A DNA stretch of 64,000 bases from Taklimakanibacter deserti. GTDB taxonomy: Bacteria > Pseudomonadota > Alphaproteobacteria > Rhizobiales > Aestuariivirgaceae. The position numbers were made by a program, and so were the translations under genes. Shown here one piece after another: positions 52,361 through 61,679 of this stretch (position 1 is its first letter; every line of letters starts with the position of its first letter). Below the pieces are notes generated by a model. That model did not search any database. It saw only the letters and a program-made list of their open reading frames with translations, and was not told where the DNA came from. The DNA lies in assembly GCA_003574785.1 (NCBI GenBank), contig QORU01000005.1:372001-436000 (forward strand), written 5' to 3'.

Positions 52361-52996
52361 CTAGGTGTTGATCGCCGCCTGAGCATCGAAAGCCCGCTTA
52401 TAGGCAGGCCGCGCTTCGCCGCGGGCGACATAGGCGGCCAGGTTCGGAAATTCGTCCAGAAGGCCCGAGGCTCTCAGCCTGAGCAGCACCGACACCATCA
52501 TCAAATCGCCCGCGCTGAATGCACCGTCGAGCCAGTCGGCGCCGCCCAGCCGGTCGGAAAGCTGCCGCAGCCGCTCGCGGACGCGATCCTTGACCAGAGA
52601 CATCCGCTCCGTGCTCCAGGGCTTGTCGCTCTCCAGAATCCGGGCGGTTACGAACTCGAGGATCGGCAGCTCCACCGTGTTGAGCGCGGCAAACATCCAG
52701 GTGATCGCCCGCGCCCGGGCATCGGCATCCTGCGGCAGCAGGCCTGAATGGCGCTGGGCGAGATGGAGCACGATCGCTCCCGTTTCGAACAAAGCGAGAT
52801 CGCCTTCCTCATAGGTCGGAATCTGGCCGAACGGATTAAGCGCCAGATGTGCCGGTTCCTTCATCGCCTGAAACGAAACCAGCCGAACCGCGTAAGCCTG
52901 GCCCACTTCTTCGAGCGCCCAGCGAACCCGCGTATCACGCGCCAGTCCCTTGCCGCCATCGGGAGACCGTTCAAAGGCGGTAATGGTGATGGTCAT
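52361..52996 (-). CDS. Glutathione S-transferase family protein
   Basis: A 211-residue GST-like protein: N-terminal thioredoxin fold with FGQIPTYEEGDLALFETGAI (cis-Pro and Glu/Thr GSH motif), then a helical domain with RLRQLSDRLGGADWLDG and FSAGDLMMVSVLLRL. No CxxC. AGGAGGAG precedes the chosen ATG. It diverges from a WYL regulator, which may control it. Confidence 0.88.
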   Translation of the reverse strand: MTITITAFERSPDGGKGLARDTRVRWALEEVGQAYAVRLVSFQAMKEPAHLALNPFGQIPTYEEGDLALFETGAIVLHLAQRHSGLLPQDADARARAITWMFAALNTVELPILEFVTARILESDKPWSTERMSLVKDRVRERLRQLSDRLGGADWLDGAFSAGDLMMVSVLLRLRASGLLDEFPNLAAYVARGEARPAYKRAFDAQAAINT

Positions 52997-53118
52997 CGCG
53001 AAGCTCCTCCTGGCGAAAGCCATTGGCGACGGGGCTGACGAGCTGTCAAGGCAAACCGTATTCGCCGCTTTTTCGATATCGCAATCATTGATAAGATCGG
53101 CGAGTTTTCACGGCGAAA

Positions 53119-53847
53119 ATGACGGAGGCTGGCATTTCACGGGCCGAACGACTCCTGAACTTGATAGAGGAACTCAGACGCCATCGTCGCCCTGTTCCGG
53201 GGATCGACTTGGCGCGAGCGTTGCATGTTTCGATCCGCACCCTCTATCGCGACATTGCCTCATTGCGAGCGCTGGGGGCCGGTATCGAGGGAGAGCCGGG
53301 CCTCGGATATGTTCTGCGCTCGGGATTCCTTTTGCCGCCGGTCATGTTCACGGTGGAGGAGGTGGATGCTCTCATTCTCGGGTCGCGCTGGGTAGCCGAC
53401 AGGGCCGACAAGCCATTGGCGGTAGCCGCGCGCAGGGCCATGGCAAGATTGAGCGCAGTCATGCCCAATGAGCTCGTCGATCGTGTTGAAGCGCAATATC
53501 TCCTCGTCGGGCCGAGTGCGTATTCTTCGCGAGAGACCATCGATATGTCGGTCGTAAGGCGAGCGATCCACCGCGAACGCAAGCTGCTCATTCACTATAG
53601 CGATAGTGCAGGCAAGAATTCCGAACGTGTCATATGGCCTTTTTTGCTCAGCTACTTTGACGGCGGGCGGCTCATTTCGGCATGGTGCGAGCTGCGCGAT
53701 GGCCTGCGGCATTTTCGTACGGACCGCATTTCGTCACTTTCGGAAATGTCGTCGCGCTATCCACGCCGCCGCCACGATCTCATCAAGCTTTGGCGCGAGT
53801 CCGAAGCCCTCGGCCCGTGCAAACAGATGACTACTGCCGTTTTCTGA
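53119..53847 (+). CDS. YafY-type HTH/WYL transcriptional regulator
   Basis: A 242-residue regulator: N-terminal winged helix (about 7-60; SRAERLLNLIEELRR and HVSIRTLYRDIASLRALG) and a WYL domain (about 140-225; KLLIHYSDSAGKNSERVIWPF). WYL regulators sense small ligands or nucleic acids. The adjacent divergent GST gene is a probable target. Confidence 0.9.
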   Translation: MTEAGISRAERLLNLIEELRRHRRPVPGIDLARALHVSIRTLYRDIASLRALGAGIEGEPGLGYVLRSGFLLPPVMFTVEEVDALILGSRWVADRADKPLAVAARRAMARLSAVMPNELVDRVEAQYLLVGPSAYSSRETIDMSVVRRAIHRERKLLIHYSDSAGKNSERVIWPFLLSYFDGGRLISAWCELRDGLRHFRTDRISSLSEMSSRYPRRRHDLIKLWRESEALGPCKQMTTAVF

Positions 53848-53892
53848 CATGTGGGCACATTAGGTTTCCTCACCGTTGCTGGAGGAAATCAA

Positions 53893-54384
53893 ATGACATC
53901 GAAGGCCTTTTACAGGCTGACATGCCTCGCCTTTGTGATGCTTGGCACCCCGTCGATTTACGCCCAGTCACCAGACAATCAGGAAAGCCCGACAATGGAA
54001 CACGACCAGATCCAATCTACGATCGACAGGAATAATTCAGCGGTGGCCGCGCGTGATATTGAGGGCATTCTTGCCACTTATGAGCCAGATGCCGTCGTTG
54101 TCGGCCAACCCGGCAAGCCCGCCATGGGAACGCCGGCACTGCGTGAGGCTTTCAAACAATTCCTGGCGCTCGATCCCAAGCTTGACGTTGCGCGCCATGA
54201 AGTCATCCAGGCGGGCGATATCGCCCTTCATTCCTACACGTGGAAAATGTCGGGAAAAGTACCCGGCGGAGCGCCGATCGAGCAAAGCGGACTTTCGGTG
54301 GTGGTCCTGCGCAAACAGCCTGACGGGCGCTGGCTGATGGTGATCGACAACCCCTTTGGCGATCATCTTCTGCCCAAGAACTGA
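53893..54384 (+). CDS. Exported SnoaL/NTF2-like protein
   Basis: A 163-residue protein. A signal peptide (about 1-24, ending SIYA) is followed by an NTF2-like cone fold: IQSTIDRNNSAVAARDIEGILATYEPDAVVV and ending RWLMVIDNPFG. GGAGG lies seven bases before the ATG. Small exported members of this fold have no common function. Confidence 0.82.
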   Translation: MTSKAFYRLTCLAFVMLGTPSIYAQSPDNQESPTMEHDQIQSTIDRNNSAVAARDIEGILATYEPDAVVVGQPGKPAMGTPALREAFKQFLALDPKLDVARHEVIQAGDIALHSYTWKMSGKVPGGAPIEQSGLSVVVLRKQPDGRWLMVIDNPFGDHLLPKN

Positions 54385-54443
54385 CATCGGGTTGAAGTAT
54401 TGGCGGGCTGAGGGGTCACCTGCGAAGCTGCCCCCTCGACTCG

Positions 54444-54791
54444 CTACCCGATGAATCCCTTCACCTTGTCGGAGAAGCCGACGGTCACCGAGCCGTCCCG
54501 GTGCTCGATGAGCGGCCTCCTGATGAGCGAGGGGTTCTTCATCGCCAGCGTCACCGCCTTGGCCTCGGTGAGATTCTCGGTTTCCGCCGCCGGCAGGCCG
54601 CGCCAGGTATAGCCGGCACGGTTGATCATCTTCTCCCAGCCGCCCAAAGCCTTCGACCATTTGGCCACTTGCTCCTTCGACAGCTTGTCCTCCTTCACAT
54701 CGGTGAAGTCGTAAGCCTTCTTCTTCTTGTCGAGATAGTCCATGGCCTTCTGGCACGTGGTGCATTTCTTGAGGCCGAACAATTTGAGCAT
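54444..54791 (-). CDS. ArsC/Spx/YffB-family thioredoxin-fold protein
   Basis: A 115-residue protein: LFGLKKCTTCQKAMDYL with a CTTC motif, NRAGYTWRGLP, and PSLIRRPLIEHRDG. The LIRRP segment matches arsenate-reductase-like and YffB proteins. No ars genes nearby, so a detoxification role is not supported. I chose ATG over the TTG one codon upstream. Confidence 0.87.
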   Translation of the reverse strand: MLKLFGLKKCTTCQKAMDYLDKKKKAYDFTDVKEDKLSKEQVAKWSKALGGWEKMINRAGYTWRGLPAAETENLTEAKAVTLAMKNPSLIRRPLIEHRDGSVTVGFSDKVKGFIG

Positions 54792-54809
54792 CAATCGAAC
54801 TCCAGTGGG

Positions 54810-55937
54810 TTAGCCGAGTGAAAGGGTCTTGTCGGTGTGGAAGGCGCCGGCGCCCGAGACCTCGTCGGTAAAGGCCTTGAACAGCTCCTCGATCTGGCGC
54901 TTCTCGATATCCTTGACGATGAACACCAGCCGCGTGCGCTCATCGCCGTCGGGCCAGTTGGGAAGGCGCACCGGCGGATGATAGATATGCTGCACGCCAT
55001 GCAGCACGATGGGCCGCTCCGGATCATCGGCGACCTTCACGATCCCTTTCATGCGCAGCATGTTGGCGCCGTGATAGGACTGGAGCAGGCCTAAGAACAT
55101 ATCGAGCCCTTGCGGGCTGATGGCGCGCGCATCGGCAAAGCTGAAGGAGCGGATATGGTCGTCATGGCGCGACACGTCGTGATGCTCATGGTCGTGATCG
55201 TGATGATGCTCATGATGGCGATGGCGGCGGCGCTTTTCACCCGCGGCATAGGCCTGGGCATTGAGCCAGGCCTTGGCGTCGAGCGACTTGGTTTCGGGAT
55301 TGTAGAGGCCGCTGTTCAAGAGCCGCGCCGCGGTGGCTTCGCCCCGGTGCGTGGTGAGGATGCGCGCCGCCGGGTTGAGCGCCCGGAGCCGGCCGATCAG
55401 CGAATGGAGCGCGTCCTCGCCTTCGCGGCCGGTGAGGAGATCGAGCTTGGTCAGCACCAGCCGGTCGGCAACCGCCGCCTGCTTCACCGCTTCCCTATGG
55501 GCATCGAGCGTCGCCTCGCCCGCGACACCGTCGACGACCGTGACGACGCTTTCGAGCCGGCAACGGGAGAGGAGATCGGGTTCGCTCATCACCGTATGCA
55601 GCACGGGAGCGGGATCGGCGAGGCCGGTCGTCTCGATGACGATGCGGTCGAAGGCCTTGATCTCGCCCTTATCGCGCCGCGCGATGAGCTTGAGCATGGT
55701 GTCGATGAGATCGCCGCGAATGGTGCAGCACAGGCAGCCCGACGACATCTCGAACACATTCTCATCCGAGCGCTCGACCAGCAGGTGGTCGAGGCCGATC
55801 TCGCCGAACTCGTTGATGATGACCGCGGCGTCCGCGAGCATCGGGTCCTTCAGCAGGCTGTTGAGCAAAGTGGTCTTACCGGCGCCGAGGAAGCCGGTGA
55901 TCACCGAGACGGGAAGGATCTGGGGGTCGCTGCTCAT
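54810..55937 (-). CDS. COG0523 GTPase metallochaperone (CobW/ZigA-like)
   Basis: A 375-residue G3E GTPase: Walker A GFLGAGKTTLLNSLL, metal motif GCLCCTIRGDL (CxCC), ETTGLADPAPV and LTKLDLL. A His-rich run (RHRHHEHHHDHDHEHH, about 233-248) is a likely metal-loading segment. These proteins deliver Zn or Co to client enzymes. I see no Zur box or client gene close by, so the metal is open. Confidence 0.92.
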   Translation of the reverse strand: MSSDPQILPVSVITGFLGAGKTTLLNSLLKDPMLADAAVIINEFGEIGLDHLLVERSDENVFEMSSGCLCCTIRGDLIDTMLKLIARRDKGEIKAFDRIVIETTGLADPAPVLHTVMSEPDLLSRCRLESVVTVVDGVAGEATLDAHREAVKQAAVADRLVLTKLDLLTGREGEDALHSLIGRLRALNPAARILTTHRGEATAARLLNSGLYNPETKSLDAKAWLNAQAYAAGEKRRRHRHHEHHHDHDHEHHDVSRHDDHIRSFSFADARAISPQGLDMFLGLLQSYHGANMLRMKGIVKVADDPERPIVLHGVQHIYHPPVRLPNWPDGDERTRLVFIVKDIEKRQIEELFKAFTDEVSGAGAFHTDKTLSLG

Positions 55938-56050
55938 AGGCCGCTGATATAGGCGATGGGGGGCCTGCCGTCAGCCCCTGCCGGGTCCGCTCCCGCTCAT
56001 GGGCGGGTCAACCGGGCCGCATGACGTCGCGGGAAGGGGCCTTGAGCCCC

Positions 56051-57331
56051 CTACCTCTTCTTTTTCCGGCGCGCCTTCTTTTTCTTGGGCGGGGCGACAT
56101 CGCCCTGCGAGGCGGCGGGCTGGATGCGCTCTTCGGTGGCGCGCGCAAGTGCTGCGATCGAGGCGAAGCTTTCCGGCGTCATCACGTCGCAATAGCTGTT
56201 CTGCTTCTTGAAGGCGGTGCAGACCGAGAGCGAGGAGGCCTGGTCGAGGTTCCATACCATGGCGTTGAAGCCGTTGGCGCCGGGGACCTTCACCACCCCG
56301 CTGGTCGATTCCTGGATCAGGTCGCGCACGCCGAGGAGGCGGCCGCGCAGCGCCATGTCGGCGGTGGCGGGCTTGTCATAGGAGCCGAAGGACACACCCC
56401 AGCCGGTGAGGGTCGATGCCTTGGCGACGGGTGTGGGCTTGCCTCGGCACACGATCTGGGTGAGGTCGGCAGGCACCAAAGCGCCGAGCTGCGTATTGGC
56501 GATCGCGCCGATGCGCATCTGCTGCGGCTGCGGCGGCTTGGCGAAGCCCGAGGTCAGCATCATCTCGGCGAGGTCGGCGCGTTCCCTGCCGCCCGAGGCG
56601 CCGAGCACGATGGCGATGAGCTTGCGGCCGTTGTCGGTCGCCGAGGCGACGAGATTGAAGCCGGAACTGCAGACGAAGCCGGTCTTCATGCCGTCCGCCG
56701 TCTTCATTTGCCTAAGCAGCGCATTGCGGTTGCGCAATTGCCTTTTGCCGAGGCTCACCGCGGCTTGCGAGAAGTAATGGGCATGCTCGGGGAAATCGCG
56801 CAGGAGCGCCGTCGCCAGCATGCCGATGTCGCGGGCGCTCGTCACTTGCCTTGCGTCGAACAGGCCGTTGGGATTGGCATAATGCGTCGCCGTCATGCCG
56901 AGGCGCGCAGCTTCGGCATTCATCAGCTTGGCGAAGTTCTGATAGGTGCCGCTGGCGCCTTCGGCCAGCACATAGGCCATGTCATTGGCGGAATAGACGA
57001 GCAGCATCTGCAGCGCGAGATCGACGGTGATGGTGGTGCCGGACTTCATGCCGACCTTGCTCGGCGGCTGGCTCGAGGCGAGCTCCGACACGGTGAGCTT
57101 CTGATCGAGCTGCATTTCCCCGCGCTTGAGCTTGTGAAAGATGACGTAGGCCGTCATCAGTTTGGTGAGCGAAGCGGGATACCAGGGCTCGCCGGCGCGA
57201 TCCTGCGACACGACTTCGCCGGTCGCGGGATCGAACAGCAGAGAGGGGCCGGCACCGGCAAGGACAGGCGTTGCGGCAAAGCTCACCGCAACGAACAAGC
57301 TCATGGCTTTGAGACGTAACCGTGCCGCCAC
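56051..57331 (-). CDS. D-alanyl-D-alanine carboxypeptidase (penicillin-binding protein 5/6 type)
   Basis: A 426-residue serine peptidase. A signal peptide ends near residue 25 (ATPVLA). Catalytic motifs: SLTK (S54-K57), SAN (114-116) and KTG (216-218). A long C-terminal region ends in a very basic tail (KKKKARRKKKR), which could bind membrane or wall instead of the usual amphipathic helix. It trims pentapeptides of peptidoglycan. Confidence 0.92.
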   Translation of the reverse strand: MAARLRLKAMSLFVAVSFAATPVLAGAGPSLLFDPATGEVVSQDRAGEPWYPASLTKLMTAYVIFHKLKRGEMQLDQKLTVSELASSQPPSKVGMKSGTTITVDLALQMLLVYSANDMAYVLAEGASGTYQNFAKLMNAEAARLGMTATHYANPNGLFDARQVTSARDIGMLATALLRDFPEHAHYFSQAAVSLGKRQLRNRNALLRQMKTADGMKTGFVCSSGFNLVASATDNGRKLIAIVLGASGGRERADLAEMMLTSGFAKPPQPQQMRIGAIANTQLGALVPADLTQIVCRGKPTPVAKASTLTGWGVSFGSYDKPATADMALRGRLLGVRDLIQESTSGVVKVPGANGFNAMVWNLDQASSLSVCTAFKKQNSYCDVMTPESFASIAALARATEERIQPAASQGDVAPPKKKKARRKKKR

Positions 57332-57438
57332 AATGTCTTCCTCTCAACTTATAAAGCGCCCGTCTCTTGAGCCGGAGTACCGTACTCCTTGTTCAAGATC
57401 AATGGCGTAGCGGATGCAGGCTCCCGCGGACCGGGAAC

Positions 57439-58362
57439 CTAAGCTAGAATTTTGTCGAGATTAGGCATTTTAAGGCTCAGATCGTTAAGATTCGTTTTGA
57501 GTCCGTCCCAATCCTCATCGGCGAGTTCCGTGAGCGGCGGCCGCATGGTCTTGAAGGCCGGCGCCTTGCCATATTCGGCGACCGTGCGCTTGAGGGCTGG
57601 GATCATGGCGACGCTCTCATAGGCCTTGCGCATCTGATTGAGCGCCTGCTGCTTGGCATCGGCCTCAGGCGTGGTGCGTGTCTCATAGAGATTGACGATG
57701 GCGCCCGGATGGATATTGGCCATGGCCGAGATACAGCCCGCTCCGCCATGCCGCATGGTCTCGAGCAGGAACTTTTCCGAGCCGCAGAAGGTGCGGAAGC
57801 TCGGAAGCGCCTCCAATAGCGCCTTGCTGTAGACGAAATCGCCGCCCGAATCCTTGATGCCGACGACCGTCGAGGGATAGGCCTTGACCAGCCGCTCGAT
57901 CAGCGTGAGGGGGATCGGGACGCCGGACACTTGCGGGATGTGATAGAGGCAGACCTTGAGCGCTTGATCGCCGACGCGCTGGATCGCTTCCGCATAGAAG
58001 GCGAAGAGCCCGTCTTCCGACACTGATTTGTAATAGAAGGGCGGCAGCATGAGAACCGCCGCCGTCTTGGCCTTGGCCGCGGCCTGGCAGAGCGCCACCG
58101 CATCGGGCAGCGCGCAGGCGCCGGTGCCGGGCATCATCTTGTCGGGCGGCAATTCGGCCTCGATCAGGCGGGCGAGAAGCTCGAGCTTTTCCCCGACGGT
58201 GAGCGAATTCGCTTCCGAATTCGTGCCGAACACGGCGAGCCCCGCCCCTTGCGTCAGGATCCAACTGCAGAATTTGACGAACAGATTGGCATCGATCGCG
58301 AGATTCTTGTCGAACGGTGTCAGGACCGGCGAGAAGACGCCGGCGAGAGTGTCATGGGCCAT
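57439..58362 (-). CDS. DapA-family lyase/aldolase
   Basis: A 307-residue (beta/alpha)8 class-I aldolase. The Schiff-base Lys is in VVGIKDSGGD, the Tyr in LYHIPQVSG; the usual GTTGE loop reads GTNSE, so true dihydrodipicolinate synthase activity is unlikely. The substrate may be a sugar acid or hydroxy-keto acid. It stands alone, preceded by a DD-carboxypeptidase on the same strand. Confidence 0.87.
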   Translation of the reverse strand: MAHDTLAGVFSPVLTPFDKNLAIDANLFVKFCSWILTQGAGLAVFGTNSEANSLTVGEKLELLARLIEAELPPDKMMPGTGACALPDAVALCQAAAKAKTAAVLMLPPFYYKSVSEDGLFAFYAEAIQRVGDQALKVCLYHIPQVSGVPIPLTLIERLVKAYPSTVVGIKDSGGDFVYSKALLEALPSFRTFCGSEKFLLETMRHGGAGCISAMANIHPGAIVNLYETRTTPEADAKQQALNQMRKAYESVAMIPALKRTVAEYGKAPAFKTMRPPLTELADEDWDGLKTNLNDLSLKMPNLDKILA

Positions 58363-58856
58363 GGGAGCGCGCGGGGTCGGTTGGATGGAGGTTGCCTCCT
58401 GCCTTAGTGCCCGCCTTTGCCCGGCAAGTCAAAGGGGAGTTCGCGTCTGCACGCTCCTGAGGATTTTTTCCTGCGCGCTTACGCTGCGCCGCCGGCCCGG
58501 TCGACCGCCGCGGCCCTCGTCAGGCCGCCGCTCGGGACGTTTTCCCCGCCGCCGTTGCATATGCACCACAAGCGGCCGTCGCACGGGGTGGCCGCGAGAT
58601 GTTACACGGCTGTCGGTGAACAGGGCCGCGCAGATCTTCGGAAGAGGTTGAGAACGTCTGTACGCCGTGGTCCGCCATCCCGCTCAGTGCGGCGAAGTGT
58701 CGGCTTGAAGCGAACAGGTTCGCAGCCTCCTACGAAATCTGAATCGGAGGCGTCGCCGACGGTGTTGTTCGATCACAACAGGTCGTTGAATTGAAACGGA
58801 TCGGCCGATATCTCTCTGTCCCGGCGCATCGCAATCACGCAATGATGGGGGAAGAT
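58363..58856. other. Gene-free region before the autotransporter
   Basis: A 494-bp gap between two divergent genes. I see no convincing gene; small ORFs here are Arg/Pro/Ser-rich with no motif. It probably holds the promoters of both flanking genes. Confidence 0.5.
58763..58780. promoter_or_regulatory. 18-bp inverted repeat upstream of the autotransporter
   Basis: TGTTGT (58763-58768) and ACAACA (58775-58780) around TCGATC form a perfect dyad, 77 bp before the autotransporter start. It may be a regulator-binding site. Confidence 0.4.
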
Positions 58857-61679
58857 ATGGCAGGCAAGATAATCTGGTTGGGCGGCACTGCGCCCCGGGC
58901 TCTGGCGGCGGCGGCAGGCGGCTTCCTCTTGGCGCAAGCGGCGATGATGGCGCCGGCCCATGCCGATCCCTGCATCGGCGCGGCCGACGACGCGCATTCG
59001 ACGGTCTGCGCCAACGGCTCGACCAACGTGCAGCTCACCTATCCGGACAGCAACGAAGACTATGAAGGCGGCGACTTCACCTTGCGTCTGGACAATCACG
59101 ACGTCGTTAACGGTGGCATTCTTTTCGAAGATCTCGACGCGGGTGACGGGACGGTCACCTTGCAGAATGGCAGCGACGCGATCAATGCGGGCGGCAGCGG
59201 CATCGATGCCAAGGCCGATGAGGCGGGTGAAGATCTCACGATCAACGTCGAGACCGGCAGCTCGGTAACCGGCGGCACCAATGGCATCAATGTGCTCAGC
59301 GAAGAGGGGAACGTGACGGTCAAGACGGAGGTGGGGACCTCGGTCAGCGGTGGCCTTGCCACCGCCAATACCGCCGGCATCAATGCAGTGGCGGGGGAGC
59401 AGGGCTCCGTCTCGGTGACCGCGGAAGGCACGGTGAGCGGCAGAACCGGCATCTTTGCGTCGGCCGATTCCGGCACGGTCAGCGTCGCCACAGGCGAAAA
59501 GTCCCAGACAGGCGGCAGCATTACCGGCATTCACGCGCAAAGCAATCAGGGCGGCGCTGTCACGGTCACCACGGGCAAGGAGTCGGACGTCCAGGGCTCC
59601 GGCCAGATCGGCATTGAAGTGGGTACCAATGCCGGCGGCGACATAACGGTCACCACGGGTGAAAAATCTCGGACGACGGGCGTCACGGAAGGCATCCAGG
59701 CGATCGGCTTCAACGCCGGCGCGATCACGGTCAACACCGGCGCCGGCTCCGAGATTGGTGGGGGCAGTGACGACGGCATCGACGCGACCAGCTTTGCCGA
59801 TGGCGTCGTCAAGGTGACGACGGGAGCGAGCGCGAAAGTCAATGGGGGCGACAACGGCATTGAAGCGGCAAGCGGTTCCGGGAATGTCTCCGTCACGATC
59901 GGCCAAGGCTCCGAAACGAAGGGCGGGCTGAGCGGAATCAAGGCCACCACAGGTGCCGGTGCCATCATCAGCGTCACCAATGACGGCACCGTCGCCGGCA
60001 CGAAGGCGGGCATCGAGGCGGCGAGCGGCGTCGGCGCCATCCAGATGATCAATCGCGGAACGGTAGCGAATGTGAGCGGGCTCGCCCAGGATCTGGCGAT
60101 TCTCGCCTCCGGCGGTTCCGCCGAGATCGACAATACCGGCCTCATCACCGGACGCATCGAGACCGGCGGCATCGCCGACAAGATGGACAATGACGGCACC
60201 TGGACCACCAGGGGCACCAGCAATTTCGGCGCCGGCGCCGATGTCGTCAACAACAACCAGAAAATCGCCGTCGGGACCAACAGCGCGGTCGCCGAGACCG
60301 CCCGCTTCCAAAGTCTCGAGACCTTGAACAATGCCGGCAAGATCCTGCTCGCCGACCAGGCCGCCGGCGCCGCCAATATCTCGGACCGGCTCGAGACCAG
60401 CGGCAACTATGTCGGCCAGGCCGGCGCCGAGCTCCATGTCGATGCATCCCTGGGCGGTCCCGCATCGCTGTCCGACGTCCTGGCGGTCGGCGGCAACACG
60501 TCCGGCGTGACCCGGATCGTGTTGAACGACATCAATCTGGGCCCCGGCGCCTTCAATCCGACCGGCATCCTGGTGGTCGACGTGGCGGGCATCGGTCATG
60601 AAGGCGATTTCGTCCTGGCGAATGGACCGATCGACAAGGGTCTTTTCGTCTATGACCTCGTCTTCAACAATACCGATCAGGCCAACGACCAGTTCCGGCT
60701 CGTCTCTTCGGCCGATGAGGAGGTCTTCGAGACCCTGGCCACGGTCGCGTCGAGCCAGGAAATCTGGCGCGATACGGCCAATGCCTGGGAAGGGCGCCAG
60801 CAAGTGCTGCGCGACCGCATTGCCGATCGGGTTTTTGTATCGGTGGTGGCCGATCCACCGCTGCCGGGCGACGTTGCGGCGGAAAGCAGCCTGTGGTTCC
60901 AGGCTCTGGGCAGCTGGACCGACCGCAACGCCCGGATCTCAGGCTTCGATCTCGACTATAGCCATTCGGTCTATGGCTTCGTCGCCGGCGCCGATGCCGG
61001 GATCAGCCTCGGCGATGACGGCACTTTCATTCTGGGCGTGCTGGCGGGCTATGTCGACTCCTCCCTCGACTTCGATCAGAGCTCGACCTCGATCAAGACG
61101 GAAGGCGCTACGCTCGGCGTCTATGCGAGCTTCCTCACGGGCGGCTTCTTCGCCAATATCCTGCTCAAGGCCGATGTGCTCGACCTGGATTATTCGGCGC
61201 CGTCGCTGGCGCCCGCCAATGACCATGACAATACCGACGTGGCCTCGCTCGGCGGCCGCGCCGATATCGGCTTCCGCTTCGGCGAGAGCCTGTTCGTCGA
61301 GCCCATGCTCTCGCTCGATGCGATCTCGACCAAGATCAACAAATTTTCGATCGGCGGCTCCGATATCGATCCTGGCACCAATGACAGTATGCGGGGCGGC
61401 GCCGGCCTGCGTCTGGGCATCGATGCGGAAATGATCAGGACATCGGTCGCCGGCCGGGTCTGGGACGTCTTCGACGGCGACAACGAGATCGACATCATAT
61501 CCACCGGGCCGGTGCTCGCCATAACGGACGACACGCTGGACGGCGTCTATGGCGAAGTCGTGGGCCAGATCGATCTCGATCTCTCCTCCAGCACCGTCCT
61601 CTTCGCCCGGGGCAGCTATCTGTTCAGCGACGACATCAGCAAGCCCTCGGTCTCGGGCGGCCTCAGTTTCTTCTGGTGA
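58857..61679 (+). CDS. Autotransporter (type Va) with tandem-repeat passenger
   Basis: A 940-residue protein. Signal peptide about 1-36 (cut after AHA). Passenger about 37-660 includes eleven tandem repeats of 24-31 residues (about 115-405), each opening with GI plus an acidic or polar pair and containing a VTVTTG-like strand: a predicted beta-helix ladder. The C-terminal barrel, from about 670 (SSLWFQALGSW) to the end, finishes SFFW with the aromatic terminus expected for BAM insertion. GGGGGAAG precedes the chosen ATG; earlier starts exist. The protein is likely surface-exposed. No protease or lipase motif is seen, so adhesion is a guess. Confidence 0.88.
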   Translation: MAGKIIWLGGTAPRALAAAAGGFLLAQAAMMAPAHADPCIGAADDAHSTVCANGSTNVQLTYPDSNEDYEGGDFTLRLDNHDVVNGGILFEDLDAGDGTVTLQNGSDAINAGGSGIDAKADEAGEDLTINVETGSSVTGGTNGINVLSEEGNVTVKTEVGTSVSGGLATANTAGINAVAGEQGSVSVTAEGTVSGRTGIFASADSGTVSVATGEKSQTGGSITGIHAQSNQGGAVTVTTGKESDVQGSGQIGIEVGTNAGGDITVTTGEKSRTTGVTEGIQAIGFNAGAITVNTGAGSEIGGGSDDGIDATSFADGVVKVTTGASAKVNGGDNGIEAASGSGNVSVTIGQGSETKGGLSGIKATTGAGAIISVTNDGTVAGTKAGIEAASGVGAIQMINRGTVANVSGLAQDLAILASGGSAEIDNTGLITGRIETGGIADKMDNDGTWTTRGTSNFGAGADVVNNNQKIAVGTNSAVAETARFQSLETLNNAGKILLADQAAGAANISDRLETSGNYVGQAGAELHVDASLGGPASLSDVLAVGGNTSGVTRIVLNDINLGPGAFNPTGILVVDVAGIGHEGDFVLANGPIDKGLFVYDLVFNNTDQANDQFRLVSSADEEVFETLATVASSQEIWRDTANAWEGRQQVLRDRIADRVFVSVVADPPLPGDVAAESSLWFQALGSWTDRNARISGFDLDYSHSVYGFVAGADAGISLGDDGTFILGVLAGYVDSSLDFDQSSTSIKTEGATLGVYASFLTGGFFANILLKADVLDLDYSAPSLAPANDHDNTDVASLGGRADIGFRFGESLFVEPMLSLDAISTKINKFSIGGSDIDPGTNDSMRGGAGLRLGIDAEMIRTSVAGRVWDVFDGDNEIDIISTGPVLAITDDTLDGVYGEVVGQIDLDLSSSTVLFARGSYLFSDDISKPSVSGGLSFFW

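Noticed and set aside
58417..58794. 125-residue ORF before the autotransporter
   Set aside because: Arg/Pro/Ser-rich with no motif, and no clear ribosome site.
58773..60803. 676-codon frame opposite the autotransporter
   Set aside because: Antisense shadow of a GC-rich repetitive gene; the + strand has a signal peptide, repeats and barrel.
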